A stretch of DNA of 64,000 bases, taken from positions 62,549,375-62,613,374 of the forward strand of contig CM063500.1 in NCBI GenBank assembly GCA_032207245.1. The letters run 5' to 3'. The translations under genes were made by a program, and so were the position numbers. The stretch is from Pardosa pseudoannulata. Taxonomy: Eukaryota > Arthropoda > Arachnida > Araneae > Lycosidae. The notes beneath the pieces are model-generated. The model was not told the DNA's origin, did no database searches, and was given only the letters and a program-made list of their open reading frames with translations. Positions 1 through 11,776 of the stretch are shown here, piece by piece (position 1 is the stretch's first letter; every line of letters starts with the position of its first letter).

Positions 1-359
1 GTTCAATATAATGATTTAAGAAACAAATTTAAGACTAATTAAAAACTAACTGGCATTATAAATTAAATTAAAAAAGTTTATTATCTGCAATGTTTTATGT
101 TGAAAGAAGATAGTTTTAATCCACAGAAAGAAATCTACAGTTTTTATTATGTTAATATGTTCAGATCTCAAACTTTCGATGAACAAAATATTCTAAATAT
201 CGATACTTATATATTGTCATATTCAATACTATCAATTTCAAATGAACAAATTAATATATCGTGTAAAAGAAAAAAAATTATTACTGAATTTTTCTACAGT
301 ATTAAATAATACATATAAAATGAAATTAGACAACAGACTATTGCGACAAGATTGAAAAT
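1..359. other. AT-rich sequence, nothing recognised
   Basis: A 70-residue reading frame at 97-309 has no family features and low-complexity Ile/Ser/Asn content, so it is not called a gene. Confidence 0.5.
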
Positions 360-2160
360 GCTAATTACCGATTGAGATAATTTCTGTGACATGGAGAATC
401 AACAGCGAATCTACTAAAATAAATTCATTACGAATGTTTGCACAAATTCATGATTATACAGCATTCGCAACATCAAGGGGTCTCCAATGACTCGCCATAT
501 TAATTTAGGGCTCAATAAAATTTAAATAACGATCGCAATGTAATAATACATTAGGTAAAATGGCAATAAATAATAATACTCTATTTGTTGACGAGATATT
601 AAGAGCATTTCAGCATTATGGGATACACCGATTGTCTCGAGCTCAGAGGTTTTTGGTTTTCCGCAGTTGGCAACATGGAAAATGATGGAATGAAAAACAA
701 AATGGAGTAGTTGTTGTTGAGGACTTAGTCTAAGACAACTATTTTTAAAGTTAAAAAAAGCTCTCCCACAGACTATTTTTTTAGAAAATAGAACACCAAT
801 CACCTGCCTATAATAAATGTCTTATAAGTGATTGCTCAAAAAACGTGTATCTATCATACGCAGTGCCTTGTTGTCGGGAGATCCCCGAAGGACCTTATTA
901 ATTTTAGAGCTCATTAACACTAGATTGCCCAAAATCAATCAAAATGACTGCATTGTGAAAAAAAATAACAAATATGTAAAGAAATTTGTTTAAAATTAAT
1001 TTTTAATATTATATAATAAAGGAGGGCGGAAGTAACTACAATTATTCATAAACCCATTTATATGTTATAGAAAAAGTCACCAAATTCTAAGAAATTGTGT
1101 CATTATATTTCATAATTGTTTTTCTAATTGAAATTAAAAAACAGTCAAAATGACTGCCTTGGGCAATCTAATGTTAAAAAGTAAATAGGTAGTAATAAAC
1201 AAACAAATTAATATATCAGGTAAAAAACAATAAATATTAGTTCGTTCTTTAACCTACTCATCAAAAAATGAAAGTATATTAAATACTAATTTAAAAAATA
1301 CAAATAAAATAACGGTGGAGATAATGGGCTATTACATAAATCATAAACAAGTCAATTATCAAATAAGAGTATTTCAGTTCCATGAGGATTACCAAGGAAC
1401 TCCGTAAAATAAATGTATTACATATTATTTTACTAGTTATTCAGTTTACACAGCGAACGTAGCACCGCAAGAGTTCACTGATGGCCTATATTAAATTAAA
1501 GTTCATTAACAAAATTAATACATGAGATAAAAGCTCAACGCACTCGCCAAAAATAAAAGTAAAATATATTAATTTCAAAAATTACAAATAAGAAAATGTT
1601 GAGGATAACGAAATAATGCAACAGTAATGAATAAATAAAGTATCAAATGACTGCATTTCAGCCTCATAGCGATCTCAGTGAAATGAATTCTTCACATATG
1701 ATGCCACCAATTATTCTTAATGATTGCACAACTTCGTAGTGCCACTGGAGATCACCCATGATCTTCCATATTAATTTAAGTATCACAAAAAATTAAATAC
1801 AAGATAACAAATGCCAAAATTAATGTATCGAGTAAAAGTACAATAAATATTATTACCCGATTGATCGAAGCACTCGGTGCAAAGTAAAAAAAAAAATTAT
1901 TTCTTACAAATCTAAATGATGGTGAAAATTAAGTATTCTTGTAGCAAAAATGAACAATTAAAGTACCAATTCAGATCATATCAGTCTCGTGGGGGAGAGC
2001 TGGTGACCTCAGTAAAATAAGTGCAGTGAGAATGATTGCGCACTTTAATTATAATGGTTACCCAAACTGATTATTGAACTGAATACTTCACCTTAATATT
2101 CAACGCATAATGAGAAATTTATGTTGGCTAGATAGGCAAGCCATGTCAAATGAATGTGGC
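360..2160. repeat. Degenerate tandem repeat, roughly 300 bp units
   Basis: Blocks reading like 'gagtatttcag..., gatctcagtaaaataaat, gattgcacaa..., catattaattta' recur at about 360-520, 1370-1500, 1660-1780 and 1970-2160. Related units occur at 7000-7200 and 16090-17970. Units are strongly diverged. A MITE interrupts the array at 914-1177. Confidence 0.45.
918..1173. mobile_element. piggyBac-like MITE (256 bp) with TTAA target duplication
   Basis: Flanked by TTAA at 914-917 and 1174-1177. Terminal inverted repeats are CACTAGATTGCCCAA on the left and CATTAGATTGCCCAA on the right end read inward, 14 of 15 identical. Subterminal copies of 'gtcattttgactg' lie inside both ends. Far too short for a transposase, so it is non-autonomous. 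TTAA targeting is characteristic of piggyBac elements. Confidence 0.8.
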
Positions 2161-2164
2161 ATTT

Positions 2165-2480
2165 GGCATGTTAATCTTCTAACTCATTTGAAACGCATGC
2201 TAACTTTCAAGCAGGGCATAGTATGTTCGAACCGCTACCGGTGGGTAAAGTGTTAAGCAAAGTAATGAAAGACTCTTTAGTATTTCGAATCATGCGTTTA
2301 AAAAAATGAACAAGGTGGCTGTTACATTAAAATAAATAGTTTTGAAGTTGTTAACAAGCTAAAACATTATAATAACTTATTTAATTTTTGCATTTTTAAT
2401 TTTACGGTGGTTTTAAATTCAATTAACATCCAGGATTTATTCGATTTTACTTGAAGTATGTTTGAAAGATATGATTTTTA
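2165..2480. other. Unassigned AT-rich spacer
   Basis: Contains a short box resembling a tRNA B-box (gttcgaacc, 2233-2241) but no A-box or cloverleaf that I can place. Confidence 0.3.
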
Positions 2481-2489
2481 GAGTTTATT

Positions 2490-3113
2490 ACTTTTGCCAA
2501 ATAATAATCTTAAATTTGGTGTTAAATGAAACTTATTTGTATAATGGTACGGAGTTTTTTTTAGACAAATACACGGTATTCCAACGGGTGATGGTTGCTC
2601 ATCAATTTTAGCAGAATTATATTTCAATACTTTTGAAATGGACAACCCATTATTAAATGAAGTATTTTTTTTAGTTATGTTGATATTTTAATCGGTTTTT
2701 TCAGTGATGAGAAGTTGTCAATTGATTTTTATCCTGATTGCTTGGAACTAGTTGAAACGAATAAAAATGATGATGGAAGTTTAAATTTTTTAGATGTAAG
2801 CTTAAATATTATTAATGATAAAGTTCAATATAAATTATTAATTAAACGCGATAGCTATTAGTTTAAAATTAACCGAGTCATTTCTTGGAATACATGTTTA
2901 CATTGTAACATTAAACATAACTTAATATTTAACTTTTTAATTAGATGCAATAAATTAAATAGTGACGTTGGTGTAATGGATAAACGTATAGTACAATTTA
3001 TAAAACAGACTCATAATAGTGGGTTCCCAACAAGGATTTTCTTATATAATTTAAATAATTTTTTCAATTTAACTGTAACCGAAAGCCGTAATAGATTTCA
3101 TCTCAATTTCTAA
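2490..3113 (+). pseudogene. Decayed reverse-transcriptase fragment
   Basis: Broken frames on the plus strand carry RT landmarks in order: GIPTGDGCSSILAEL (2577-2621), a YVDI remnant of the YxDD box after a frameshift in a T run near 2670, LNFLDVSL (about 2785), and YKLLIKRDSY (about 2830) followed by an in-frame stop. The order resembles Penelope-like or related retroelement RTs with a GIPMGTNCAPLLA box. Several stops and frameshifts show it is dead. Family assignment is tentative. Confidence 0.6.
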
Positions 3114-3800
3114 GCGTTATTTAACTAAGTGTGGGCACGTTTCGACTACATTTTGGGTTTTGTACTAGTGTCAATCATTGTTTCGGTTTAGCTTTGAGTT
3201 CTCTTATGAGTTTATCATCTTTTTTATATATTTTCAACTTTTTACGTTTTTTGACATTCATTTTCTACTTTGTATACAGTATTAGAGGTTGTATGATGTT
3301 TCCGATGACTGGGAGAGTTGTTGCAGCGTAAAAACCGGTTTTAGCCGGTGTGTGGGAGAGTTCTTAATTTCTTCCAGTCTCTTCTGAACATCATTTATCT
3401 GGTTGTTTTTAATCCCTCTTCTTAGTGATTCTATTTTTTCGGTTTCCAACTATTTTTAATAGTATTTTGTAATTTTTATAATTTTAAATGTTTTCAATTG
3501 CAGTATAGCTCATTGATAGATTTGAAATTATATACTTATTTTTTTAATTATTTACGTTAGGATATTTCTTATGTATATATATATAACTAAGATTTTATAC
3601 ATTGATTTGCAACATAAATTGTAGAACTGTTTTAAAGTACAGATTCAGTCAGTTTTTTTTTTGGTAAATAAGGCAATGTAGAATATTTTGCTTTTTAAAT
3701 ATAACACACAACTACATATGAAGAAACATATCTCTCATAGTAGCATTTCGTAAGAGCATATGTTCAGAGAATAAGTTCAGTAATTAAAAAGAAATCGAAA
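3114..3800. repeat. 3' flank of gene 1, duplicated at 10866-11280
   Basis: Starts with 'gttatttaact(a/g)agtg' and runs through 'tttagctttgagtt' and 'gtatgatgtttccga' in both copies. It marks the distal edge of the duplicated gene 1/gene 2 unit. A short (TA)n lies at 3571-3583, where gene 2 has a long tract. Confidence 0.7.
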
Positions 3801-3827
3801 TAAATTTAAAATATTTATTTAAAATAA

Positions 3828-5578
3828 TTAGCTATTTACAGAACTATTTAGTATCCGTATCGGGCATATCCTAAGCCTCCAAGGATACCAAGTCCAAGTC
3901 CTCCGTATCCATAGCCAGCATTGCCATAGCCTCCGTATCCCGTATCCTGCATTGCCATATCCACCGTATCCGTAACCAGCATTGCCATAGCCTCCATAAC
4001 CGATGTTTCCATAACCACCGTATCCGAGTCCTACACCACCAGCGTAAGGAGCATTAGAGACCATGTGTACTGCAGCTGGGTTCTGGTTGGCTGTTCCTGG
4101 CTCGTTGGTCTTGACCTGAGCCCTGAATCCACCGTGATCGGCGACGTATTCGACCTGCCTCTTGACACCTCGGGCATCGGTGAATCCGTAGCTTCCCTTC
4201 ACGGCGTGGCCACCATTGCCTTCCTCCTGCCTGTACTGCTCGCCGTGCTTGTCCTTGATGTCGTAGCCAAACTTGTAGGGTTGAGGAGCATGATGGTGGA
4301 TTGGTTCATGTACCTAAGAATATCAAATAGATTTCCATAAGTTAAATCCTAAAGATAAATAGCTAAATACAATAACTGTAGAGCAATCAGAATTAACAGA
4401 AATTTTTGTTTTTAAAGTATTTGACAATATTTCACGATTTTCCTTTAAAAAAGAATAAATTCTATTTATAGTAGTTTTCAAGTCTTTTAAAATTAAGAAT
4501 GTTTTTCATCATTCTGTTCATTGCTTTTAACACTGATAAATAACTTCTTTTCTTCTTATATTTTTTCATGTATGACAAGCATTATGTATTATGAAAAATT
4601 TCTTACCAAACTGGCTTCTGCCAGGACCATAAAAGCTGCAATTGCAAGGACCTGTAAAAAAAGAAATATAACTATAGGAAAATACGTTTTTTAATGTACT
4701 ATAAAGATTATAATTTGAGGTCAAATTTATAAAGAGACAGTTTTTAATTAATTAAAAATACGTCAAAACGTGTAGTATGAAAAGCTATATTTAAAACCTG
4801 ATATACCACTAGTTAAATTTTAAAAAATGTAGAAACTATGTTATATTATTAAACTATTAGATTAAATAAAATAAAGTTTCAAATGTTGCGTATTAACACA
4901 TTTCTACAAAAAACATACAACATTATATAAAATTATTTTTCAAGTGAAATTTTACCTATACTTCCATGTAGAATATATTGAAATATGAAAAATATTTTAA
5001 TTTATATTTCATACATACCTGTAAATGACTTAATTTACTATTTAAATTAAAAAAATTGTATAAACCATGTTATATTATTTTTTATTTCTATTAGAGTAAA
5101 TATTATAAAATAATATTTTATGTTACTTATTAACTCATTTCTATAAAAAACATTTATTTCAAACATTCATCATATTTTATGTATACTTATAAGCAGAATT
5201 AAAAATTGTGAAATAAAAATAATCATATTTATTCTTTAGACATTCGTAAATCATAATTAGCTTCGTTATAAAATTTTAACTTTAAATAAAACTTTAAGAG
5301 AACTGTTTTTCCCGCTTCTACATTAAATGAAATTACTTCACAATGTTATATATTAACAGATTTCAGTTATAACACATTGCAATAAAATGAAATTAAATTT
5401 CTAAATTATACTAAAATTATGGTATTCTACATGCTGAGTGTAATTATCAAAGTATAACATTTTCCTCTTATTTTTGCAACAAACGGAATGGTTCAAAGCA
5501 AATGGTTTTTGAGTAATGGATTATTGTGAATGCATTAAAGGATATTACTGAATGGTTAATACAAACCTTAGAGAACAT
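3828..5578 (-). CDS. RR-2 cuticular protein, gene 1 of cluster (frameshifted in tail)
   Basis: Secreted structural protein expected to bind chitin in the exoskeleton. Exon 1 is 5567-5578 (MFSK), exon 2 is 4607-4651 (VLAIAAFMVLAEASL, signal-peptide core) and exon 3 is 3828-4313, starting VHEPIHHHAP. Both introns (4652-5566 and 4314-4606) have GT-AG borders and phase 0. Exon 3 carries an intact RR-2 region (KFGYDIKDKHGEQYR through YVADHGGFRAQV) and TNEPGTANQNPAA, then Gly/Tyr repeats. In the repeats a run of three C at 3939-3941, where sister genes have two, shifts the frame. The normal stop at 3848-3850 is missed and an Arg/Trp-rich tail runs to a stop at 3828. Without that base the tail would end YARYGY as in the paralogues. 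A minus-strand AATAAA lies at 3814-3819. Whether the frameshift is real or an assembly error cannot be told here. Start chosen because ATG, donor, signal peptide and promoter match the sister genes. Confidence 0.85.
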
Positions 5579-5633
5579 TTTGTATTGTTATCCACTGCTA
5601 CAAAGCACTGATAACACCATATGAAATGTGCCT

Positions 5634-5642
5634 CTATTTATA
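5634..5642 (-). promoter_or_regulatory. TATA box of gene 1
   Basis: TATAAATAG on the minus strand, with a TCAGT initiator at 5607-5611 whose A lies 33 bp downstream of the first T. The ATG follows about 31 bp after the predicted start site. The same spacing recurs in genes 2 to 6. Confidence 0.8.
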
Positions 5643-5664
5643 CCAAATGTCCGAAAGTGAAATT

Positions 5665-5690
5665 GAGATTAAATGTCACGCGTCATTAAT
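5665..5690 (-). promoter_or_regulatory. Conserved proximal promoter block, gene 1
   Basis: The plus-strand reading contains GTCACGCGTCATTAAT, about 56-81 bp upstream of the predicted start site. Nearly the same block lies at the same distance in genes 2 to 5, so it is a candidate shared transcription-factor site. The factor is unknown. Confidence 0.5.
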
Positions 5691-5699
5691 TTTGTGTTT

Positions 5700-7200
5700 C
5701 ATTTCTACAAATGTAATATCTTTAACAGAAGAATTTAGATTCAAGTTCAGGTTGTTTTCAAATCGAGATCTTTCATGACTGCTAAAAAAGAAAGAATTCC
5801 TGTTTCCTGCATTTTAAGGTAATAATATATTTCAGCACTGATTTTGAAAAGAATAGGGAGGTCATTGACACAGACAGTAATATTAGGTTTAAACAAAAGC
5901 AAAATTATTAAGGAGAGTTGATAGAAATTATATTAAATTATGTAGTTAACTGCTACAGTATGAGGAAAATGTTTCTATGAGTGGCTTGTGTCAGGGATGT
6001 TGCGGTGGCGCCAATTGCGCCAAACTGAGCCGATTTCCGATATATGCGCCCAGCTACTACTAAATCTGCGTTTTATCAGAAATTGTCCATTTTTTGGTAA
6101 TTTCACAGTTTTTACACTTTCATACTTGATTTTATCAGTTTTACTATTTAAAGAAATTTCTCCGTCGAGCGTCACGCCGAACGATGGCCGATTGGTTAGG
6201 GTGCTGGCCTTCGGTACCGGAGTTCGTGGGTTCGAATCCCACAGTGGCATGGATTTTCGTAGCTTTAAGCTGTAGGTCCCGGTCTCATTGGCCCTCGTGT
6301 TGCAAAATGTACACCGTAGCACTCCAAACCAAATCAAACTTTTGAACGTCACTGAATACTAGTGTTTCGGAAGGGTAGGGGAGATTGGCCATATTTGTTC
6401 TTCTTACCTACTTTGTTAGGTAAAGAACATAAAAAGGAGAAAAGAATTTCCTGCTTCATTTCTACTACTCTTTAGTACTACAGACTCAAAATTTCTCCAA
6501 AATGTTCGACTAAAAATTAAAATTCTGTATCCAATAAAAAGAAATACCTTTATAGAATGTATAGGGATGGAAATTTTCCGCTCTTCGGTCGAGTTCTGCT
6601 TCTTTGTTTTATTACATCTGATTTCTGCTTTTTCGCTAATTTCCATTTTTTAGTGAAAAATAGCGCTATTATGTTTCGTAAGTTTTTGAGCGTGTGTACT
6701 AATTTTAGAAAAGTCTGTCTTTTCCCAAATTGTTTTCAAATCAAGATTTTTTATAAATTTTTAAAAAGAAGAAATTTCTGTTTCCTTGATTTTAATGTAA
6801 AAACAAATATTAGTATTAAATTTGAAATGAACTGGGAGGTCATTGACCTAAATACTAACATTATATTTAAACGGAGGTAAATTGTTAAGGAGAATGCATA
6901 CAAATAGTTTTAGATAATTTAGTTTACTGGTATTATATGAGGGAAATGTTTCAATAAGTGTCTTGTATTTCAAGATTTCTTTAACACGTCGAATGCTATG
7001 GATAGGGTAAGTGAAGATGGTAGTTGCTCATAGCTCAATTGGGCGTCACCGATAAACGGCTATATTAATTTTAAGTCTTACTAAATATTACATAGATATC
7101 ACAAACGCAAAAATTAGTTTTTGAGGTAAAAATAGAATAAATATTATTATTTGACTGTTCAATGCATTCAACAAGAATGAAATTACCATACATACTAGCA
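5700..7200. repeat. 5' flank of gene 1, paralogous to 13970-16200
   Basis: Shared landmarks include 'gcggtggcgccaattgcgcc' (6001-6020 and 14263-14282) and 'catgtataggatggaaatttt'-like sequence near 6560 and 15630. The copies differ by a SINE here (6175-6343) and by a TTAA element in the other copy (14425-15389). Confidence 0.75.
6175..6343 (+). mobile_element. tRNA-derived SINE
   Basis: The head has an A-box-like 'tggccgattggttagggtgc' and a B-box 'gggttcgaatcccac'; the tail reads 'ggtctcattggccctcgtg...ccgtagcactccaaacc'. Flanked by gagcgtcac (6166-6174) and gaacgtcac (6344-6352). The paralogous site at 15410-15417 has one uninterrupted copy, so it is an empty site. No separate tRNA gene is called. 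Confidence 0.85.
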
Positions 7201-7659
7201 TTAAATAATAGAAATAAACTAATGGTGTGAATACAGGTATATCGTTCTAATCCGAAATTTTTTGTGGCTATAATATATTCTTTAATTTGTATAAAATACA
7301 CAGATGAAAATGTAGTTCGGGTGTCCCACCATGTTTTATTGAAGTTTAGTATGCCGCCAGATTTTGATTCTTAATATTTAGCATCGGCAAGTATGTGACC
7401 TTTCTCGCATATGCCGACCAGTAGTGTTACCTGCAGCAATTGTGCATCATATTTTTTTATACAATTTTAAATATTTGAATACCCATAGTTTAGGATTTTT
7501 TTTTCATTTTTATTGCTTTTCTGATGTATGTACCTTTATTTTCTCCTAATCTTCTACATGATTTAGAAAATTTTAAAAATTGTCTTCCATGTTTTTGCAA
7601 ATTTAAAAATTTAGTACGATCTGTATATAAATTTTATCTCTGCTATGTTTTAGCTACAC

Positions 7660-8035
7660 ATTGGCTAAATTGTTAGAGCGCTGATATTCGGTACCGCAGT
7701 TCGTGAGTCTAATAATACTGGAATCTACTGCTTAAAGCCGATTCCGAAAGTCTACGAACATCTATGGCAATAGCGAGATTAGATCCAGGAAACTCCGGTA
7801 CCGAAGAGCAGCTCTGTACCATTTGGCCATGTTCTTTGAAAGTCTTTGGTCCACCAGAGGCTGTAGTTTCAAAAGAAGAAAAGCTCAAGGACTCCTATTA
7901 GATAGCGACCGGCAGCGTTTATTTTCACTACGTTGAGATTTTTTGTTATATAGAGATATGCCCCCGTCTCATTACCTCCCGTGTAGCAAAACAGTAGATC
8001 GTTGCCCTTCCAGTCACCAACCCAAACGACCAATG
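7660..8035. mobile_element. Composite of degraded SINE pieces
   Basis: Contains SINE head and tail fragments in opposite orientations ('ttggctaaattgttagagcgctga', then 'cgaacatctatggca...ttagatccag', then a tail-like 'gtctcattacctcccgtgtagcaaaacagtaga'). The same arrangement, inverted, is at 21385-21700. Confidence 0.5.
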
Positions 8036-8131
8036 ATAATCAGTAATTACTTATATTGTACTAACTAATTCGTAATTGCTCTGTAATATGTATCAGGTAG
8101 ATTATATATTAGAAATAAAACGTTGAATATA

Positions 8132-8723
8132 CCGGGTGGCCATAATTAAACTGACAGTGCTCACAGTGTTCTGTAGTGCGATCTATTTGCGAGAATGACG
8201 CCACATTTTGTAGGAAGATATTCAGCGAAAAAACAAATTAGTTCCAAAAGGTACCACTAGGGGAATATTTGGTGCTGTGTTATAGAAAATAGAGTGTTAA
8301 CAAATGCAAATAAATACGGAATAAAATTACCTTTTATTATGCACATTTTCTGATTTAGTTCAAGTGCAATATGGCAACACTTTTAAAAAAGCGTAAAATC
8401 TACATAAACACCGATAAAGTCTCGTGATCTGCAATATCACGTACGCTGAACAGAAGAAGAAGTTCTTTATTCAAATTTCACGTTACATCCATTGGCACAG
8501 TTAAGAAATTAATTTCCGTATTGATTTGCATTTGTTAACACTATTTTCTATTACACAGAGCCAAATATTCCCCTAGCGGTGACTTTTGGAACTAATTTGT
8601 TTTTTCGCGGAATCCTTCGTCCCCCGTCTTGTTTAATCTTCCTACAAAATGGGGCGTCATTTCCGCAAATAGATCGCGCTACAGAACACTGTGAGCACTG
8701 TCAGTTTAGTTATGGCCACCCGG
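8132..8723. mobile_element. Fold-back MITE with TA target duplication, copy 1
   Basis: Begins CCGGGTGGCCATAATTAAAC and ends with its inverted complement. TA dinucleotides flank it (8130-8131, 8724-8725). Inverted similarity continues far inward (both ends hold 'aacaaattagttccaaaag' or its complement), giving arms of roughly 200 bp. No coding sequence. TA targeting suggests a Tc1/mariner-type origin, which is inference. Confidence 0.75.
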
Positions 8724-9310
8724 TACAAATCCAGAAAATGGAAATCCATCTCCATATTTTCGAGAATAAAAACGGACTTTTTGGATTCAGTCTTGTGAAC
8801 TTTTTTGAGATTGACCCTTTGTATAAGATAAGCAGGAGGTAAAAAAGTGTGTTTTCCGATTGGAGAGAAAATAACCCAACAATAACAGGATGTATAGTTC
8901 ACGTGATTGATAACGATGGTTCTGGCGACCACCTATAACTGAGTAGTGAATAGTGGGGGAAATTGGTACTTGGTATATATTTAAACCAAGCCCCTACTTT
9001 TGAGACTTTCCCGTATTGGTCAAATTATCAACTACTCATCAACAAAAAGGTTGATACACGAAACATGTTTAAGCACATGCATTAGTGACTCCAAGAATGA
9101 TTAAAAAAGAAAAAAATAGAAATATGTATTTTAACCTATTAATGCCTTGCGTACCTTTTTCACAGAAAGTTAAAAAATAGTTTGTTGAATTTTTATATTT
9201 TCACCAGAATGTTTTTCACATTTACTGAATGCAGGTTGCAAGCCTATAAATTATTTACCAAATTTTCGAGTTATATCTATTATTTATAGTTTTGCTATTT
9301 GGATAGTATT

Positions 9311-10860
9311 AACACCGCGAGTTTACACTAGATGACTATATTTAAGCTCTAACAAGCCAACATGATTAATTCAAAAACGAAACCTATTTTAAATCGTGAA
9401 TAGAATTCCAAAGGATAATTCTGATGATGTAGAATGCAAATTACGTACGAAATATAAGAAAATTAACTTACAAGAAATTCATATGGTGTCTGTCATGTCT
9501 AGGGCGGAAGAGTACAAAATATTTCTACATGTGTTCTTAAAAGAGAAAAAAATAAACAAAATTTTATTCAACTTATGAACTGCCTTTTTCGGCAGATACG
9601 TCGTACCCTCTCAAATATCTATACAGACTTTTCGCTTCTTTTAATTCATACAGTGCCATCTATTTAAAATATCAACACAACACTTTAAAACAGAATTAAA
9701 ATCTGCAATGTCCAAATGAGATTTTTTTTCTCATTCTTAGCTGTACCCCATTAATATCTTAGCATACAGTCAAGATCAAATTTCATCAAAAAAAATATTC
9801 TATTCGGGGTGGACATTACGTTTCAGGTCTTTAGTATCTGTAGATAACGTGCTGCTCTTTATGAAATAAATATTAAATAATTAAAATTTGGTTGTATTTA
9901 TTAAATTAGGACATTTTCAAATAAGTCTCGTTATATTACTTCCATAACTTATATTGTGTTATGCAATTTCATGGTGTATTTTTCGAACGATGGCCGAAAG
10001 GTAGAGCGCTGTTCTTCGGAACGATTTCGTTGGTTTGAATTCCGCTGAAACCATGGATGTCCGTATCCGTTCGGAAGTGGTATTAAACAATAGGTCTCAA
10101 GCTCATTAGTTTTCCTGTGAAAGACAGCAGACTGTAGTACTCTAAACTAAACCCTGATGTATTTAATTTTTCATTTCTAAACATTCTGCTAAGTTCTTGC
10201 AATCAAAATATCCTTTACAATTGGTGAGAGTATTGTTGCGGACGACTTAAAATCTCAAATATTTGATTAAAAGTCCCTATTAAACGTTTTCTTCTTATTG
10301 AGGCATTTTATTATACTTTTTAAACAGTGATATAATTTTTTTGTAATTTCTTTCTCGCGATTATAATTTATTTTTTTGTAACGAATTGTTTTCTTAAAAC
10401 TTATTGGTGGAGTGTTTGGCATCCAAATTCCAGCATAGATTTGGCAACTTACCGAAGTTTTTGGTGAAATTGATCGCTCCTATTCAAGAAATTTATATAA
10501 CATTTTACATAGACTGGTGTTATAAAAGGGCTTAGCTATTATGCAGGATGATTTGATCCTTTAGTTAGCCATCGTGTAACAACAAATTAGACTGTAGTGG
10601 TTCCAACCAACCGACCAACCAGATCTTTTAGACATTATGCAAAGATCTGCATTTGGATGTTCTGTGGCGTTTTAAATGCATGACAGAGTACTGAAAACCC
10701 CGATTAAAACCACCATACATAGTAAGAGCATGCTGAAATATTACATAAAGTTGGAAAAAATAATTAACCCTTTTTGTTTATAAATGCTTATTTACAGTTA
10801 AGATAATTAGTTAATATGCAGTTCACTAGGTAAAGTTTAAAAAATTGTTAATTATATAAT
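9311..10860. repeat. Segmental duplication in direct orientation with 22195-23820
   Basis: Shared order: 'tacactagatgactat', 'ttaaatcgtgaa', 'tatctgtagataacgtgct', an old SINE, and 'ttagactgtag(t/c)g'. Ends at the 3' flank unit of gene 2. No gene seen. Confidence 0.75.
9983..10148 (+). mobile_element. Old tRNA-derived SINE copy
   Basis: Same family as the copy at 6175 but diverged: 'cgaacgatggccgaaaggtagagcgct' head, damaged B-box, 'catggatgtccgta' middle. Shared with the paralogous segment (22903-23070), so it predates that duplication. Confidence 0.7.
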
Positions 10861-10865
10861 ATTAA

Positions 10866-11280
10866 ATATTATCTAAGTGTTATTTAACTGAGTGCGGACA
10901 CGTTTCGAATATACTTCAGGTTTTGTACGTTGTGTCATTTATTGCTCCGGTTTAGCTTTGAGTTTCCTTACGACATCCTCTCTCCGCTTTTTATACATTT
11001 TTTACTTTTTTACATTTTTTAACATTTGTTTTCTATTTTGTATCCATTACTAGAGGTCGTATGATGTTTCCGACGCCTGGGAGATTTGTTACAAGGTAAA
11101 AAAATAGTGAAAAGTAGCAACTCCCACTCCCAGTCACTTCGAAGCATCATTTCTCTGGTTGTTTTTATACCATCTTCTTAGTGATTCTATTTTTCGGTCT
11201 TTTTCTATTTTTAATAGTATTTAATGCTTTTAAATGTTTTGAACTGCTGCATAGAGTATTGATTATGTTTTAATTACGTT
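10866..11280. repeat. 3' flank of gene 2, paralogous to 3114-3560
   Basis: Direct copy of the gene 1 3' flank. It differs by loss of the 'aaccggttttagccggt' hairpin present at 3333-3349. Confidence 0.65.
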
Positions 11281-11299
11281 AGGTTAATTCGATTGAATA

Positions 11300-11492
<193 letters not shown>

Positions 11493-11776
11493 ATGAATAT
11501 GACTTATACTAAGATAATCTAAGTAGACCGTTAACAAAAACTGTAGAACAGTTTCAAGGTACCGATTCAGTCGGGTTTTTTTTAATGAAGCAATGTAGAA
11601 TATTTTGTTGTTTACATATAGCGCACAAATATGCATGAAGAAACAAGCTCTCGTACTGTTATTTCGTAAAAACCTTTGTTCAGAGAAATAGTTCTATAAG
11701 TAAAGAGAAATCGAAAGTATTTTAAAACGTTTATTTAAAATAATTAGTTATTTACAACTACAGTTATTACAACTAT

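Larger units (their letters stand above)
7230..9310. repeat. 2.1 kb segmental duplication arm, inverted relative to 20050-22175
   Basis: Reads in reverse complement against 20050-22175 over its whole length. Matching points include 7319 ('gggtgtcccacc') with about 22080, the TIR element 8132-8723 with 20664-21279, and 'ttggatagt' near 9300 with 20070. Flanking sequence on the 9.3 kb side matches 22195 onward in direct orientation, so one arm was inverted. Confidence 0.75.

Noticed and set aside
97..309. 70-residue frame
   Set aside because: Low-complexity AT-rich translation without signal, domain or paralogue.
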